From CAVQMB01 sp963713445 (lineage in GTDB: Bacteria > Pseudomonadota > Gammaproteobacteria > Competibacterales > Competibacteraceae): a stretch of 64,000 nucleotides of DNA. Positions 29,001 to 37,178 of the stretch are shown here, piece after piece (position 1 is the stretch's first letter; every line of letters begins with the position of its first letter). The notes below the pieces were generated by a model. That model saw only the letters and a list, made by a program, of their open reading frames with translations, did no database searches and was not told where the DNA came from. Made by a program: the position numbers and the translations under genes. The stretch is taken from NCBI GenBank assembly GCA_963713445.1, contig CAVQMB010000015.1:1-64000 (forward strand), in the 5' to 3' direction.

Positions 29001-29551
29001 GGCTGGCTGACATAGCAGGATCCGGCCGCCGCGAACGCACGGTGGTGGCAGGTCTGGTGCTGGAGGTACGTACCCGGATTGGCAGCCGTGGCGGCCGGAT
29101 GGCGTTTGTCACTCTGGATGACGGCAGTGCGCGGCTGGAGGTGCGGGTATTTGCTGAACTGTTCGACCAGAATAGGGCAATATTGAAAGATGATACCTTG
29201 CTGGTTGTGGCGGGCAATTTGGCTCATGACGATTACAGTGACAGCCAGCGGCTCACGGCCGAGCAGATACTGGATATTGACGGCGCGCGCGAGCAGTACG
29301 CCCGGCGTTTGCTGCTGGCGCTAGACGCCAGTCAGTTCGGCAACGGTCTGCTGGATCAACTTCAGGCGGCGCTCACACCGTATCGCAGCGGCCGCTGCCC
29401 GGTGCACGTCGATTACCGCCGCCCCGGTGCCCGCGCTGAACTGACTCTGGCGAGCAATTGGCAGGTGCGTCCGAGTCAGGCTTTGCTGCGCCAGTTGCAG
29501 GGGTTATTGGGTAGTGAGCGGGTGCGACTGGACTATGGGGGGCGCAACTGA
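26063..29551 (+). CDS. dnaE: DNA polymerase III alpha subunit
   Basis: DnaE is the replicative polymerase. ATG 26063 (MSARFVHLHLHTEYSLVDG) overlaps the rnhB stop. The 1162 residues hold the N-terminal PHP domain, the palm with catalytic PDFDVDFCMEKRDRVIDYVA (about residues 404-411), the GPGRGSGAGSLVAYALGITD signature, the (HhH)2 region near 850-950, and the C-terminal OB-fold RERTVVAGLVLEVRTRIGSRG. The frame is fully open. In many gammaproteobacteria accA follows; here it is replaced by msrP. Confidence 0.98.
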   Translation: MSARFVHLHLHTEYSLVDGVVRIKPLIRQTLEARMPAVAVTDMSNLFAAVKFYKAALAAGIKPIIGADLWLQREAEPPSRLVLLCADDVGYRNLTRLVSRSYREGRQRPGTQRDQVVIGWDWLAGSTGGLIALSGGREGEIGRHLLNGNEARAQTCLDEYLDLFPERFYLELVRTGRPNEEDYIDAAVELAATRVCPVVASNDVRFLSADDYEAHEARVCIHQSRVLADPARPRDYSAEQYLRSAGEMADRFADIPEALANSVEIAKRCNLSLTLGQSVLPDFPVPAGLDTSGYLAQRAREGLEQRLHQLLDATAGDFAGRRQPYDERLEREIQVINQMGFPGYFLIVADFIQWAKDNDVPVGPGRGSGAGSLVAYALGITDLDPLAYDLLFERFLNPERVSMPDFDVDFCMEKRDRVIDYVAHRYGREKVSQIATHGTMAAKAAVRDVGRVLGHPYGYVDRIAKLIPFKPGVNISLEQALEQEEELRRQYQDDEEVRYLIDLARKLEGLARSVGKHAGGVVIAPSALTDFSPLYCEPGSEAIVTQFDKDDVEAVGLVKFDFLGLRTLTIIDWAVAAINAQRAETGETPLDISRIPLSDRDTFGLLKRCETTAVFQLESRGMKELIRRLLPDRFEDIVALVALFRPGPLQSGMVDDFINRKHGRARVEYPHADLELILAPTYGVILYQEQVMQIAQVLANYTLGGADLLRRAMGKKKPEEMAKQRTIFLEGATARGVNPDLAGHIFDLMEKFAGYGFNKSHSAAYALVSYQTAWLKAHYPAAFMAAVLSSDMDNTDKVVVFIDECRRMGLELAPPSVNRSEYRFTAAGDGGIVYGLGAVKGVGESALESIIEARRQDGPFADLLELCRRIDLRRVNRRVLEALIRAGACDCLGGTRAALMAQLPEALQLAEQDSRAVAAGQQDMFGLGSASAPLQLSAVRVAEWDDFERLSAEKQTLGLYLTGHPIDQYRAELSHIVDGRLADIAGSGRRERTVVAGLVLEVRTRIGSRGGRMAFVTLDDGSARLEVRVFAELFDQNRAILKDDTLLVVAGNLAHDDYSDSQRLTAEQILDIDGAREQYARRLLLALDASQFGNGLLDQLQAALTPYRSGRCPVHVDYRRPGARAELTLASNWQVRPSQALLRQLQGLLGSERVRLDYGGRN

Positions 29552-29631
29552 ACCGGCCTCGGCCGCGTATGCAGTGAGACCGGACCGGATTCGGACCGGC
29601 CCTGGTAGCGAGCCACTCACAGGAGGGTGCC

Positions 29632-30582
29632 ATGCTGATAAGACGTTCCACCGAGATCCGACCCTCGGAAATCACCCCGCCCGATATCTATTTTGGCCGC
29701 CGGCGGTTTTTGCAGGCTGGAGCTGCTGTTGCTGCTGGTGCGCTGATGCCCGGTCTGGGACGGGCCGCCGCCCTGGACAGCACCGGGTTTGCGCACCTCA
29801 AGCAGTCGAGTCCGTATGACACCAAGGAAGAACTCACGCCGTACAGCGATGTTACGGGCTACAATAATTTCTACGAATTTGGTACCAGTAAGAGTGACCC
29901 GTCGGAATACGCGCCGAAGTACCTTAAACCGCGGCCCTGGTCGGTGGCGGTTGAGGGCCACTGCCAGAAACCGGGCACCTATTCGATCGAGGATTTCGTT
30001 AAGCCTTACACGCTGGAGGAGCGTATCTATCGGTTTCGCTGCGTTGAGGCCTGGTCCATGGTCGTGCCGTGGGTGGGGTTCCCGCTGACGGCGATGCTGA
30101 AGCAGTTTCAGCCCACCTCACAGGCCAAGTATGTCGAGTTTCACACCTTGCTCGATCCGAAGCAGATGCCGGGTGAAAACGAGCGGATTCTGGACTGGCC
30201 GTACACTGAGGGATTGCGCATCGATGAGGCTATGAATCCTCTGACCCTGCTGGTGGTCGGCGTATATGGCAAGGTTCTGCCCAATCAGAATGGCGCGCCG
30301 CTGCGACTCATCGTACCCTGGAAGTATGGTTTCAAGAGCATCAAGTCAATCGTCAAAATCCGTTTCACCGAGAAGCAACCGCTTAATAGCTGGCAGCAGC
30401 AAGCACCCAACGAGTATGGGTTTTATGCCAATGTCAATCCGGCGGTGCCTCATCCGCGCTGGAGCCAGGCCCGCGAGCGCCGGCTGGGGCACTTCTTCAA
30501 GCAGCCGACGCTGCCATTCAACGGTTATGGCAACTATGTGGCGCAACTTTATGCCGGAATGGACCCGAAAAAGTTGTACTGA
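29632..30582 (+). CDS. msrP: Protein-methionine-sulfoxide reductase catalytic subunit MsrP (periplasmic molybdoenzyme)
   Basis: MsrP (YedY) repairs oxidised methionines of periplasmic proteins using a mono-molybdopterin cofactor. A Tat signal is clear: RRRFLQAGAAVAAGALMPGL at about residues 23-42. The Mo-ligand Cys lies in YRFRCVEAWSMVVPWVGFPL at about residue 136. GAPLRLIVPWKYGFKSIKSI is the conserved sulfite-oxidase-fold segment. The 316 residues are complete and a strong AGGAGGG site precedes ATG. Its usual haem-containing membrane partner MsrQ is not encoded next to it, so electrons must come from elsewhere or msrQ is distant. Confidence 0.95.
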   Translation: MLIRRSTEIRPSEITPPDIYFGRRRFLQAGAAVAAGALMPGLGRAAALDSTGFAHLKQSSPYDTKEELTPYSDVTGYNNFYEFGTSKSDPSEYAPKYLKPRPWSVAVEGHCQKPGTYSIEDFVKPYTLEERIYRFRCVEAWSMVVPWVGFPLTAMLKQFQPTSQAKYVEFHTLLDPKQMPGENERILDWPYTEGLRIDEAMNPLTLLVVGVYGKVLPNQNGAPLRLIVPWKYGFKSIKSIVKIRFTEKQPLNSWQQQAPNEYGFYANVNPAVPHPRWSQARERRLGHFFKQPTLPFNGYGNYVAQLYAGMDPKKLY

Positions 30583-30659
30583 GAGGATGACCGGGCTGTG
30601 ATGTGCTTGTCGCGCAGGCATAATGTACCGGTGAACCACTTGCTGCCGTTCGGCGTGCC

Positions 30660-31796
30660 ATGACTGACCTGCCGGTCGTCACCGACTATCGGCGACTGCT
30701 GCTGCGCGCGGTGGCGCTGATCGATGTGCGCGCGCCGGTGGAGTTTCAGCAGGGTGCGTTCCCCGCCGCGGTCAACCTGCCTCTGCTGAACGACGCCGAA
30801 CGTCACCGCGTCGGCATCTGCTACCAGAGGCAGGGCCAGGAGGCGGCCATCGCGCTGGGCCACCGGCTGGTCAGCGGCGCTGTCAAGGAGGCCCGCGTGT
30901 CGGCCTGGCGGGAATTCGCACGAATCCATCCCGAAGGGGCCTTGTACTGTTTTCGTGGCGGGCTGCGTTCGCGCATCAGTCAGCGGTGGCTGGCCGAGGC
31001 GGGCATTTCCTATCCGCGGATTGCTGGCGGCTACAAGGCCTTGCGGCGGTTTCTGCTGGCAGTGCTGGAGCACGCTCCGGAGTTCCCGCTGATCGTGGTT
31101 GGTGGGCGCACCGGTAGTGCCAAAACCCGTTTGATCCAGGCCCTGCAGGCCGGTATCGATCTGGAAGGGCTGGCTAATCACCGTGGCTCGGCATTCGGTT
31201 ATCAGCTTACGCCGCAGCCGGCGCCGATCGATTTCGAGAACGCACTGGCGATCGCGTTACTGCGGTTGCGCAGCGGCGGCGCACCGGGCGCCGTGCTGGA
31301 GGACGAGAGCGGCAACATCGGTCGTCTGACGATTCCAGCGGCGCTTTACCAGGCCGCGCAGCAGGCGCCGCTGGTGTTGCTGGAGGTGCCGCTGGCGGAA
31401 CGTGTCGAGGAGATACTGAGCGGTTACGTGCGAACCATGAGCGCGGCCTTTGCCGAGCGCGATGGCCTGTCGGGTTTCGTGAATTTCAGCGACTATCTGC
31501 TCGGTTCGCTCGGCAAGCTGCGCCGACGCCTGGGCGGGCCGCGCCATCAGGAACTGGAACAGATCATGCGTGCCGCCCTCGAACGCCAGCGCCGGGCCGA
31601 TGATCTGGCCGGACATCGCGACTGGATCACCGTACTCCTGAAAGACTATTACGATCCGATGTATGACTATCAGCTGCGCCGCAAGGCGGAGCGTATCGTG
31701 TTCCGCGGTGATCGTGAGGCGGTTTCTGCCTGGCTGGCGGCCCGCGGGTTTGTGGTCAGCGACACGACCCGCAGCCGGACGCCGCAGACCGCCTGA
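30660..31796 (+). CDS. mnmH: tRNA 2-selenouridine synthase (MnmH/SelU)
   Basis: MnmH converts 2-thiouridine at the wobble position of Lys, Glu and Gln tRNAs to 2-selenouridine, using selenophosphate and a geranylated intermediate. An N-terminal rhodanese domain (VALIDVRAPVEFQQGAFPAA) carries the catalytic Cys in GALYCFRGGLRSRISQRWL. A P-loop follows in VVGGRTGSAKTRLIQALQ. Length is 378 residues. Selenophosphate synthase (selD) is not in the window. The 3' end is overlapped on the other strand by a GIY-YIG gene. Confidence 0.95.
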   Translation: MTDLPVVTDYRRLLLRAVALIDVRAPVEFQQGAFPAAVNLPLLNDAERHRVGICYQRQGQEAAIALGHRLVSGAVKEARVSAWREFARIHPEGALYCFRGGLRSRISQRWLAEAGISYPRIAGGYKALRRFLLAVLEHAPEFPLIVVGGRTGSAKTRLIQALQAGIDLEGLANHRGSAFGYQLTPQPAPIDFENALAIALLRLRSGGAPGAVLEDESGNIGRLTIPAALYQAAQQAPLVLLEVPLAERVEEILSGYVRTMSAAFAERDGLSGFVNFSDYLLGSLGKLRRRLGGPRHQELEQIMRAALERQRRADDLAGHRDWITVLLKDYYDPMYDYQLRRKAERIVFRGDREAVSAWLAARGFVVSDTTRSRTPQTA

Positions 31797-32215
31797 CAGG
31801 CGGCCCTGCCGGGCTGCCGGCCAAAGTGCAGCAGATGGCTTATGAGCGGGCTGTCACTGGCACCGAAACCCGGTACCGGACAACAGGCGCCGGGCAGCTG
31901 CCGCAGACCGGATACCCAGCGCTGCTCGTCGGCTTCGGCACCGCAGGCAAACCAGACGGCTGCCGGCAGGGTGATGCGCCGCAGGTAATCGATGTGCCAG
32001 TGCGGCCGGTTTGACCAGCGCAGGTGGTGGGCCATGCGGCCTCGCACGCCGCCCGAACCGCGGCCGCTGCCGACATAGCCATACCAGCCTGCAGGCAGCG
32101 CGGCGTCACCGAGGCGACCGATGACGAGGTGTGTGTCGCGTTCCAGCCGCAACCAGAGAATGTAGCATCCGCCGACGCCGGGAAGCGATCCGATGGAATG
32201 GTGTTCAGCCCGCAT
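31670..32215 (-). CDS. GIY-YIG (DUF123) nuclease-like protein with overprinted C-terminal tail
   Basis: The first 132 residues are a typical DUF123 domain: GVGGCYILWLRLERD, VIGRLGDAALPAGWYGYVGS (the GIY-YIG core), GRMAHHLRW, HWHIDYLRR and PGFGASDSPLISHLLHFG. DUF123 proteins resemble the GIY-YIG nuclease fold; their substrate is not established. The start ATG 32215 lies inside the end of the upstream reductase, giving an 11-bp overlap and implying one operon. Residues 140-181 are encoded entirely antisense to the last 127 bp of mnmH. They show no family conservation, so the tail looks like read-through after loss of an earlier stop. Confidence 0.8.
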   Translation of the reverse strand: MRAEHHSIGSLPGVGGCYILWLRLERDTHLVIGRLGDAALPAGWYGYVGSGRGSGGVRGRMAHHLRWSNRPHWHIDYLRRITLPAAVWFACGAEADEQRWVSGLRQLPGACCPVPGFGASDSPLISHLLHFGRQPGRAACQAVCGVRLRVVSLTTNPRAASQAETASRSPRNTIRSALRRS

Positions 32216-33227
32216 CGCTGGCGTAATCGAACGAGTCGTAGAACAGCTGCTCGCGCGGCAGGCCGCTGGCTAAGAAGCTGTGTTTGGCGGCCTCTATCAT
32301 GGCCGGCGGGCCGCTCATGTAGACATCGTAACCGCTGAGGTCGGGATAATCGGCCGCCACGGCCGCGTGGACCCACCCGGTCCGCCCCTGCCAGTCATCC
32401 TCCGGTCGCGGTTCCGACAGCACCGGGGTGTAGCGGAAGTGGGCGTGCTCGCGCGCCCAGCCGGCAGGCAGCTCGTCGAGATAAAGATCCTGCCGGCTGC
32501 GCACGCCCCAGTAAAGGTGGATGGGGCGCTGATCAGTGCGGTCGAGGGTGTCCTCCAGCATGCTCTTCAGGGGAGCGAAACCGGTGCCCCCGCCGATCAT
32601 GATGATCGGCCGGTCGGAATCGTGCCGCAGGAAAAAGGTCCCGAGCGGACCCTGAAAGCGCAGGATGGCCTTGACCTGCATGTTACGGAATACAACATCC
32701 GAAAAACGCCCCCCCGGCACGTGGCGGATATGCAGTTCCAGCGCGGCGTCGGGGCGCGGCGCGTTGGCCAGCGAGAAGCTGCGGTGGCGACCGTCGCGCA
32801 GCAGAATGTCGATGTACTGGCCGGCCAGGAACTGCAATTGTTCGTTGGCGGGCAGCTTGAGGGCCATGCCCATCACATCGGGCGCCAGTTGCTGCAATTC
32901 CGTGACCCGGCACGGCAGGATGCGGATCTGCAGGTCGCTGGCGGCATCGATCTCACGGGCCTCGATCACCAGGTCAGTCAGGGCGCGTGCCTGGCAGAAC
33001 AGCGCCTTGCCAGCCGCCTGCTCGCCGGCGCTGAGGGCTGGTGGGCGCTGACCGTGCGGGTAACTCACCTCGCCCTCGAGTACTGTGCCCAGACAGGCGC
33101 CGCAGGTACCTCCGCGGCAGCTGTAGGGCACCACATGGCCTTCGCGCAGAGCCGCTTCCAGGACGGTTTCGTGGTCGTGGACGGCGATGGTGTGGCCGGT
33201 CGGCTGAATGGTGACGTGATGGGTCAT
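32205..33227 (-). CDS. 2Fe-2S ferredoxin/FAD/NAD(P)H reductase (CDP-6-deoxy-delta-3,4-glucoseen reductase-like)
   Basis: The N-terminus is a plant-type ferredoxin domain with cysteines in CRGGTCGACLGTVLEGEV and a fourth in LFCQARA. A ferredoxin-NADP reductase module follows: FAD motif RSFSLANAPRP, and NAD(P) motifs IIMIGGGTGFAPLKSMLED and VYMSGPPAMIEA. ATG 33227 (MTHHVTIQPTGHTIAVHDHE) is chosen because the upstream extension has no family resemblance. Homologues are often named after AscD but lie next to ubiD in many bacteria lacking dideoxysugar genes. The likely role here is a flavin or oxygenase reductase, analogous to E. coli ubiD-fre. Confidence 0.85.
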   Translation of the reverse strand: MTHHVTIQPTGHTIAVHDHETVLEAALREGHVVPYSCRGGTCGACLGTVLEGEVSYPHGQRPPALSAGEQAAGKALFCQARALTDLVIEAREIDAASDLQIRILPCRVTELQQLAPDVMGMALKLPANEQLQFLAGQYIDILLRDGRHRSFSLANAPRPDAALELHIRHVPGGRFSDVVFRNMQVKAILRFQGPLGTFFLRHDSDRPIIMIGGGTGFAPLKSMLEDTLDRTDQRPIHLYWGVRSRQDLYLDELPAGWAREHAHFRYTPVLSEPRPEDDWQGRTGWVHAAVAADYPDLSGYDVYMSGPPAMIEAAKHSFLASGLPREQLFYDSFDYASDAG

Positions 33228-33299
33228 GAGTGTCAATTGAGTCGTGCGGGGGTGGCGGTCACTTCGAGAATGAGTCACATAATCAACGGCTTCGAGGCT

Positions 33300-34767
33300 T
33301 CAGTCCAGGCCGAGTTCCGGCCACAGGGCGTCGATCCGCCGTTTTACTTCGGGTGTCATACGGATGGGGCGGCCCCATTCCCGGTTGCTTTCGCCTCGCC
33401 ACTTGTTGGTGGCGTCCAGACCCATCTTGGAACCCAATCCGGTGACCGGCGAGGCGAAATCAAGATAGTCGATCGGCGTGTTCTCCACCATCACCGTGTC
33501 GCGGGACGGGTCCATCCGGGTGCTGATGGCCCAGATGACATCCTGCCAGTTGCGGGTATCGATGTCATCATCCACCACGATCACGAACTTGGTGTACATG
33601 AACTGACGCAGGAAACTCCATATGCCGAACATCAGCCGCTTGGCATGGCCCGGGTACTGTTTGCGTATGCTCACCACCGCCAGCCGGTAGGAGCAACCCT
33701 CTGGTGGCAGGTAGAAGTCAACGATCTCCGGGAATTGCTTCTGCAGGATCGGTACGAAAACCTCGTTCAATGCAACGCCGAGGATGGCGGGTTCGTCAGG
33801 CGGCCGACCGGTATAAGTGCTGTGATAAAGGGGGCTGTTTCGGTGGGTGATGCGCTCGACGGTGAACACCGGAAACCGGTCGACCTCGTTGTAGTAGCCG
33901 GTATGGTCGCCAAACGGGCCCTCCGGGGCGGTCTCGCCGGGTCGGATCACGCCCTCGAGCACGATTTCGGCGCTGGCCGGTACCTGCAGGTCGGAGCCCA
34001 GACACTGGGCGAGTTCGGTACGCCCGCCCCGCAGCAATCCGGCGAAAGCATATTCCGACAGGGTATCCGGAACCGGGGTCACGGCGGCCAGGGTAGTGGC
34101 TGGATCGGCACCCAGCACCACGGCGATTGGAAATGGCTGACCCGGATTGTTCTGGCACCAGTCGCGGAAATCCTGGGCGCCGCCTCGGTGCGCCAGCCAG
34201 CGCATAATTGACCTGGTTGCGGCCGATCAGTTGCTGGCGGTAGATGCCGAGATTCTGGCGGCTCTTGCCGGGACCACGGGTGACCACCAGCCCCCAGGTG
34301 AGCAGGGGGCCGGCATCCTCCGGCCAACAGGTCTGGATCGGCAGCTGTTCGAGATCGACCTGAGCCCCTTCCAGCACCTGTTCCTGACACGGCGGTCGAC
34401 CGATTTTCTTGGGTGCCATGTCCAGCACCTTGCGAAAGATCGGTAGTTTATGCCAAGCGTCCTTCATGCCCTGGGGTGGTTCGGGCTCTTTGAGGAATGC
34501 CAGCAGCCGGCCGGTTTCACGCAACGCCGCGACGCTATCGGCCCCCATGCCCTGGGCCACGCGTTGTGGGGTGCCGAACAGGTTCGCCAGTACCGGGATG
34601 CGGTGACCTTTGGGGCGCTCGAACAGCAGCGCGGGCCCGCCGGCGCGAAGCACCCGGTCGCAAATTTCAGTCATCTCCAGGCGCGGATCGATGGCGGTCT
34701 TGACGCGCTTAAGCTGGCCGGTTTGTTCCAGCTTGGCGATGAAATCACGCAGATCCTTGTAGTGCAT
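33300..34767 (-). CDS. ubiD: 4-hydroxy-3-polyprenylbenzoate decarboxylase UbiD (frame broken once)
   Basis: UbiD uses prenylated FMN to decarboxylate the ubiquinone head-group precursor. The N-terminal part runs MHYKDLRDFIAKLEQTGQLK to SRQNLGIYRQQLIGRNQV. The body continues in another frame from IMRWLAHRGGAQDF through APEGPFGDHTGYYNEVDRFP and ENTPIDYLDFASPVTGLGSK. Removing one T from the TT at 34208-34209 (plus strand) rejoins NQV-IMRWL exactly as in E. coli UbiD and gives 488 residues. The prFMN-site Glu residues are in the intact C-terminal part. The downstream reductase and GIY-YIG gene probably share its transcript. Confidence 0.92.
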
Positions 34768-34866
34768 GAGCGATTCTTGACGATTTTTTGACGCAAACAA
34801 GAGATAATAACCGCCAGCTCAAAAAAATGGGTGTTTATGAGCTGTCTGCGGGCCGCTTCGTTTTCG

Positions 34867-34899
34867 ATTAATGTTGAGTTAAGCCTCGGGAACGATACT
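34867..34899 (+). promoter_or_regulatory. Putative PmrA (BasR) box and -10 element for the arn operon
   Basis: ATTAAT (34867-34872), five bases, then GTTAAG (34878-34883) match the PmrA direct-repeat consensus YTTAAK-N5-YTTAAK at five of six positions in each half, with exact 11-bp phasing. A GATACT (34894-34899), 10 bp after the box, fits a -10, placing the box at about -39 to -23. This is the geometry of PmrA-activated arn/pmr promoters. The surrounding 361-bp gap (34768-35128) also holds a CAGCTC/GAGCTG inverted repeat (34816-34845) and the ubiD upstream region. Confidence 0.5.
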
Positions 34900-34976
34900 T
34901 GCTGCTGTGCCGGCCAACGAACTGACGCCTATTTAACCCCCACAGGTTTGTGCCCGGCGCTGGCCACCCCTGCGCA

Positions 34977-35126
34977 ATGCTGATGTTGCGTTTGCTGACC
35001 GGAACGGCGCGGGACGTTGCCGCTTCGCTTGATTGGCGTGACGTCGCGGGACCGCTATCGTTACAGCGTGCGCGCCGGGTGAATTGTGTGCTGCGGGGTG
35101 TCCGCTCTGAATCGCGAATTGGCTGA
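34977..35126 (+). CDS. Possible 49-residue leader ORF upstream of arnT
   Basis: An ATG frame reads MLMLRLLTGTARDVAASLDW and continues to VRSESRIG, ending two bases before the arnT ATG. It has no recognisable domain, no hydrophobic signal and no strong ribosome site. Its position between the putative PmrA box and arnT, and its end next to the arnT start, would allow translational coupling. It may equally be chance in GC-rich DNA. Confidence 0.2.
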   Translation: MLMLRLLTGTARDVAASLDWRDVAGPLSLQRARRVNCVLRGVRSESRIG

Positions 35127-35128
35127 TT

Positions 35129-36809
35129 ATGTCTGAAGTGCTTTCGGTCGTGCCCGCGACGGATACGTCTAGCAATATTCGACTCCGTGTCAGCGCGCTG
35201 GTGCTGCTGGTGCTGTATGCGGGGTTATGGTTCGGTGGTCTCGGCTACCGCGATCTGATCCAGCCGGACGAAGGCCGCTACGCAGAAATCCCGCGTGAGA
35301 TGCTGGTTACAGGTAACTGGGTAACGCCGCGGCTGGATGGTTTCAAATATTTCGAGAAGCCGCCGCTGCAGTACTGGGCAACGGCCATGGCGTACCGGTT
35401 GTTTGGCCAGAGCAACGCTACTGCGCGACTGTGGACTGCGCTGCTTGGTTTCTTGAGCGTGCTGTGGGTTTATGTCCTGGGTCTGCGCTTATATGATCGC
35501 GATACGGCGCGCTATGCTGCACTGATCCTGGGCAGTGGCCTGATCTGGGTCGCCATGGGTCACATCGACACGCTCGATATGGGGGTCAGTGCGCTGCTCG
35601 GGTTCGCAATGGGCGCGCTGGCGCTAGCCCAGAACGGGCGCGGTGATCCACCGCGTGCAAGACGCTGGATGCTGGCTGGCTGGGCCATGCTGGCGCTGGC
35701 GTTACTGAGTAAAGGGCTGATCGCCGTTGTGTTACCGGGGGCGGCGGTGCTGTGTTACAGCTTGTGGCAACGCGACTGGATGCTGTGGAAACGGTTGCAT
35801 CTGGGGAAGGGATTGCTGCTGATGGCGGTGCTGTCGGTGCCCTGGTTCGTTCTGGTAAGCCGCTCCAACCCGGACTTCCTGTGGTTCTTTTTTGTCCATG
35901 AGCATTTCCTGCGTTACCTGACGCCCGAGGCCGGTCGTTACGAGCCTTGGTGGTTTTTTCCGGTGCTGTTGTTGCCAGGCTTGCTGCCGTGGCTCGGCAG
36001 TGGTCTGGCGGCCGTGTTGCGGCGTGAGTTAAAGTGGGGTGCGGGCGGCGGGGTGTTCGACGTCGAACGGCTATTGTGGACCTATGTTGCCGTAGTGGTG
36101 ACGTTTTTTTCGATTTCTGATTCCAAGCTGGTACCTTATATCCTGCCCGCTTACCCGGCGCTGGCATTATTGGCCGGGCGCCGGCTGGCTGTGCGGCGGT
36201 GTTTGAAGGCTGATGCGCTGGCGGCGGTGCTGCTGGGCCTGGCGTTGATCGCGGCGGGTTGTGGCATTATCTGGCTGGCACGCCCGGCGTTGCCCGCGGC
36301 GCTGCTGGCGCAATGCCGCCCCTGGCTGTTTGGGGCCGGGGCGGTACTGCTGAGTGGTGGTTTGGTGGTCCGATGGCGTTACAGCAAGGGTCTGCGCGGC
36401 GCGACGATCCTGGCGGTCGCGGCAGTGCTGGCTTTTCAACTGCTGGGATGGGGGTACCAGGCGCTGTCACCTGTTGCCTCCAGCCGGCGGCTGGCGGCAT
36501 CGTTGCTGCCACTGGCCAAGCCCGGTGTGCCGGTCTACAGCATTCATCGTTATGACCAAGCGTTGCCGTTCTACCTCAAACGCGAGATCACACCGGTGGC
36601 TTATCGCGACGAACTCAGCTATGGTATCGCCCGCGCGCCAGGATCGCTGGATCGCCCGCGTGGCACAATTCGTGACCGTTTGGTCCGATCAAACCGGTCA
36701 GGCGCTGGCGGTTATGGCGCCCGCGGATTATACCCGCCTGCGGACGGCGGGTGTGCCGCTGCGTCTGGTCTATCGGGACCCGGTGCGCGTTGCGGTGGCC
36801 CGGCGATGA
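35129..36809 (+). CDS. arnT: Lipid A 4-amino-4-deoxy-L-arabinose transferase ArnT (frame broken once)
   Basis: ArnT transfers L-Ara4N from undecaprenyl phosphate to lipid A on the periplasmic face, giving polymyxin resistance. It is a GT83/PMT-fold membrane protein: the catalytic loop YRDLIQPDEGRYAEIPREML, then NWVTPRLDGFKYFEKPPLQY, with about 12 membrane segments after. The frame breaks after RDELSYGIA. Removing one C from CCC at 36630-36632 gives RQDRWIARVAQFVTVWSDQT and a 559-residue protein ending VRVAVARR at 36809. Without the repair the sequence appears to read straight into arnE as a false fusion. As first gene of the operon its position differs from E. coli, where arnT is fifth. Confidence 0.9.
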
Positions 36810-37177
36810 ACCTGTTGAGTCTCAGTCTGATCCTGATCGGCGTCAGTTTGAACGCCATCGCGCAACTGGCGCTGAAGGCGTCGGTGCGGCATCTGGGGCC
36901 GATCGCACTGGCACTGTCAGGCGCCACGACGGTCGCTGTGCGATTGTTGCTGGAGCCGGCTCTGTGGCTTGGGCTTGCCTGTTACGGCATCAGCGTCGTG
37001 GTGTGGATTCTGGCGCTCTCGCGGGTTGCGGTAAGCGTCGCTTACCCGATGTTGTCGCTCGGTTACGTACTCAATGCAGTGCTGGCCTGGTGGCTGTTCG
37101 GCGAGGTGCTGGGAGCCACCAAGCTGACCGGCATCGGCATTATTCTTCTGGGTGTGTTCATTCTGGCGCGAGGCTGA
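36806..37177 (+). CDS. arnE: SMR/EamA-type L-Ara4N-phosphoundecaprenol flippase subunit ArnE
   Basis: This is a 123-residue protein with four membrane helices: SLSLILIGVSLNAIAQLALK, LWLGLACYGISVVVWILALS, AYPMLSLGYVLNAVLAWWLF and LTGIGIILLGVFILAR. VSVAYPMLSLGYV is the hallmark of the ArnE/ArnF and EmrE relatives. ATG 36806 overlaps the arnT stop (ATGA). In enterobacteria ArnE and ArnF form the flippase together; here only one gene is present, so it may act as a homodimer. I call it arnE by similarity and place. Confidence 0.85.
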   Translation: MNLLSLSLILIGVSLNAIAQLALKASVRHLGPIALALSGATTVAVRLLLEPALWLGLACYGISVVVWILALSRVAVSVAYPMLSLGYVLNAVLAWWLFGEVLGATKLTGIGIILLGVFILARG

Positions 37178-37178
37178 C

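Noticed and set aside
32280..34211. A 643-codon plus-strand open frame
   Set aside because: It lies antisense to the reductase and ubiD, has no domain or ribosome site, and is the expected mirror of GC-rich coding sequence.
35129..37177. An ArnT-ArnE fusion protein of 682 residues
   Set aside because: The apparent fusion arises only because one extra C shifts the end of arnT into the arnE frame; the other frame gives the normal ArnT C-terminus and a stop overlapping the arnE ATG.
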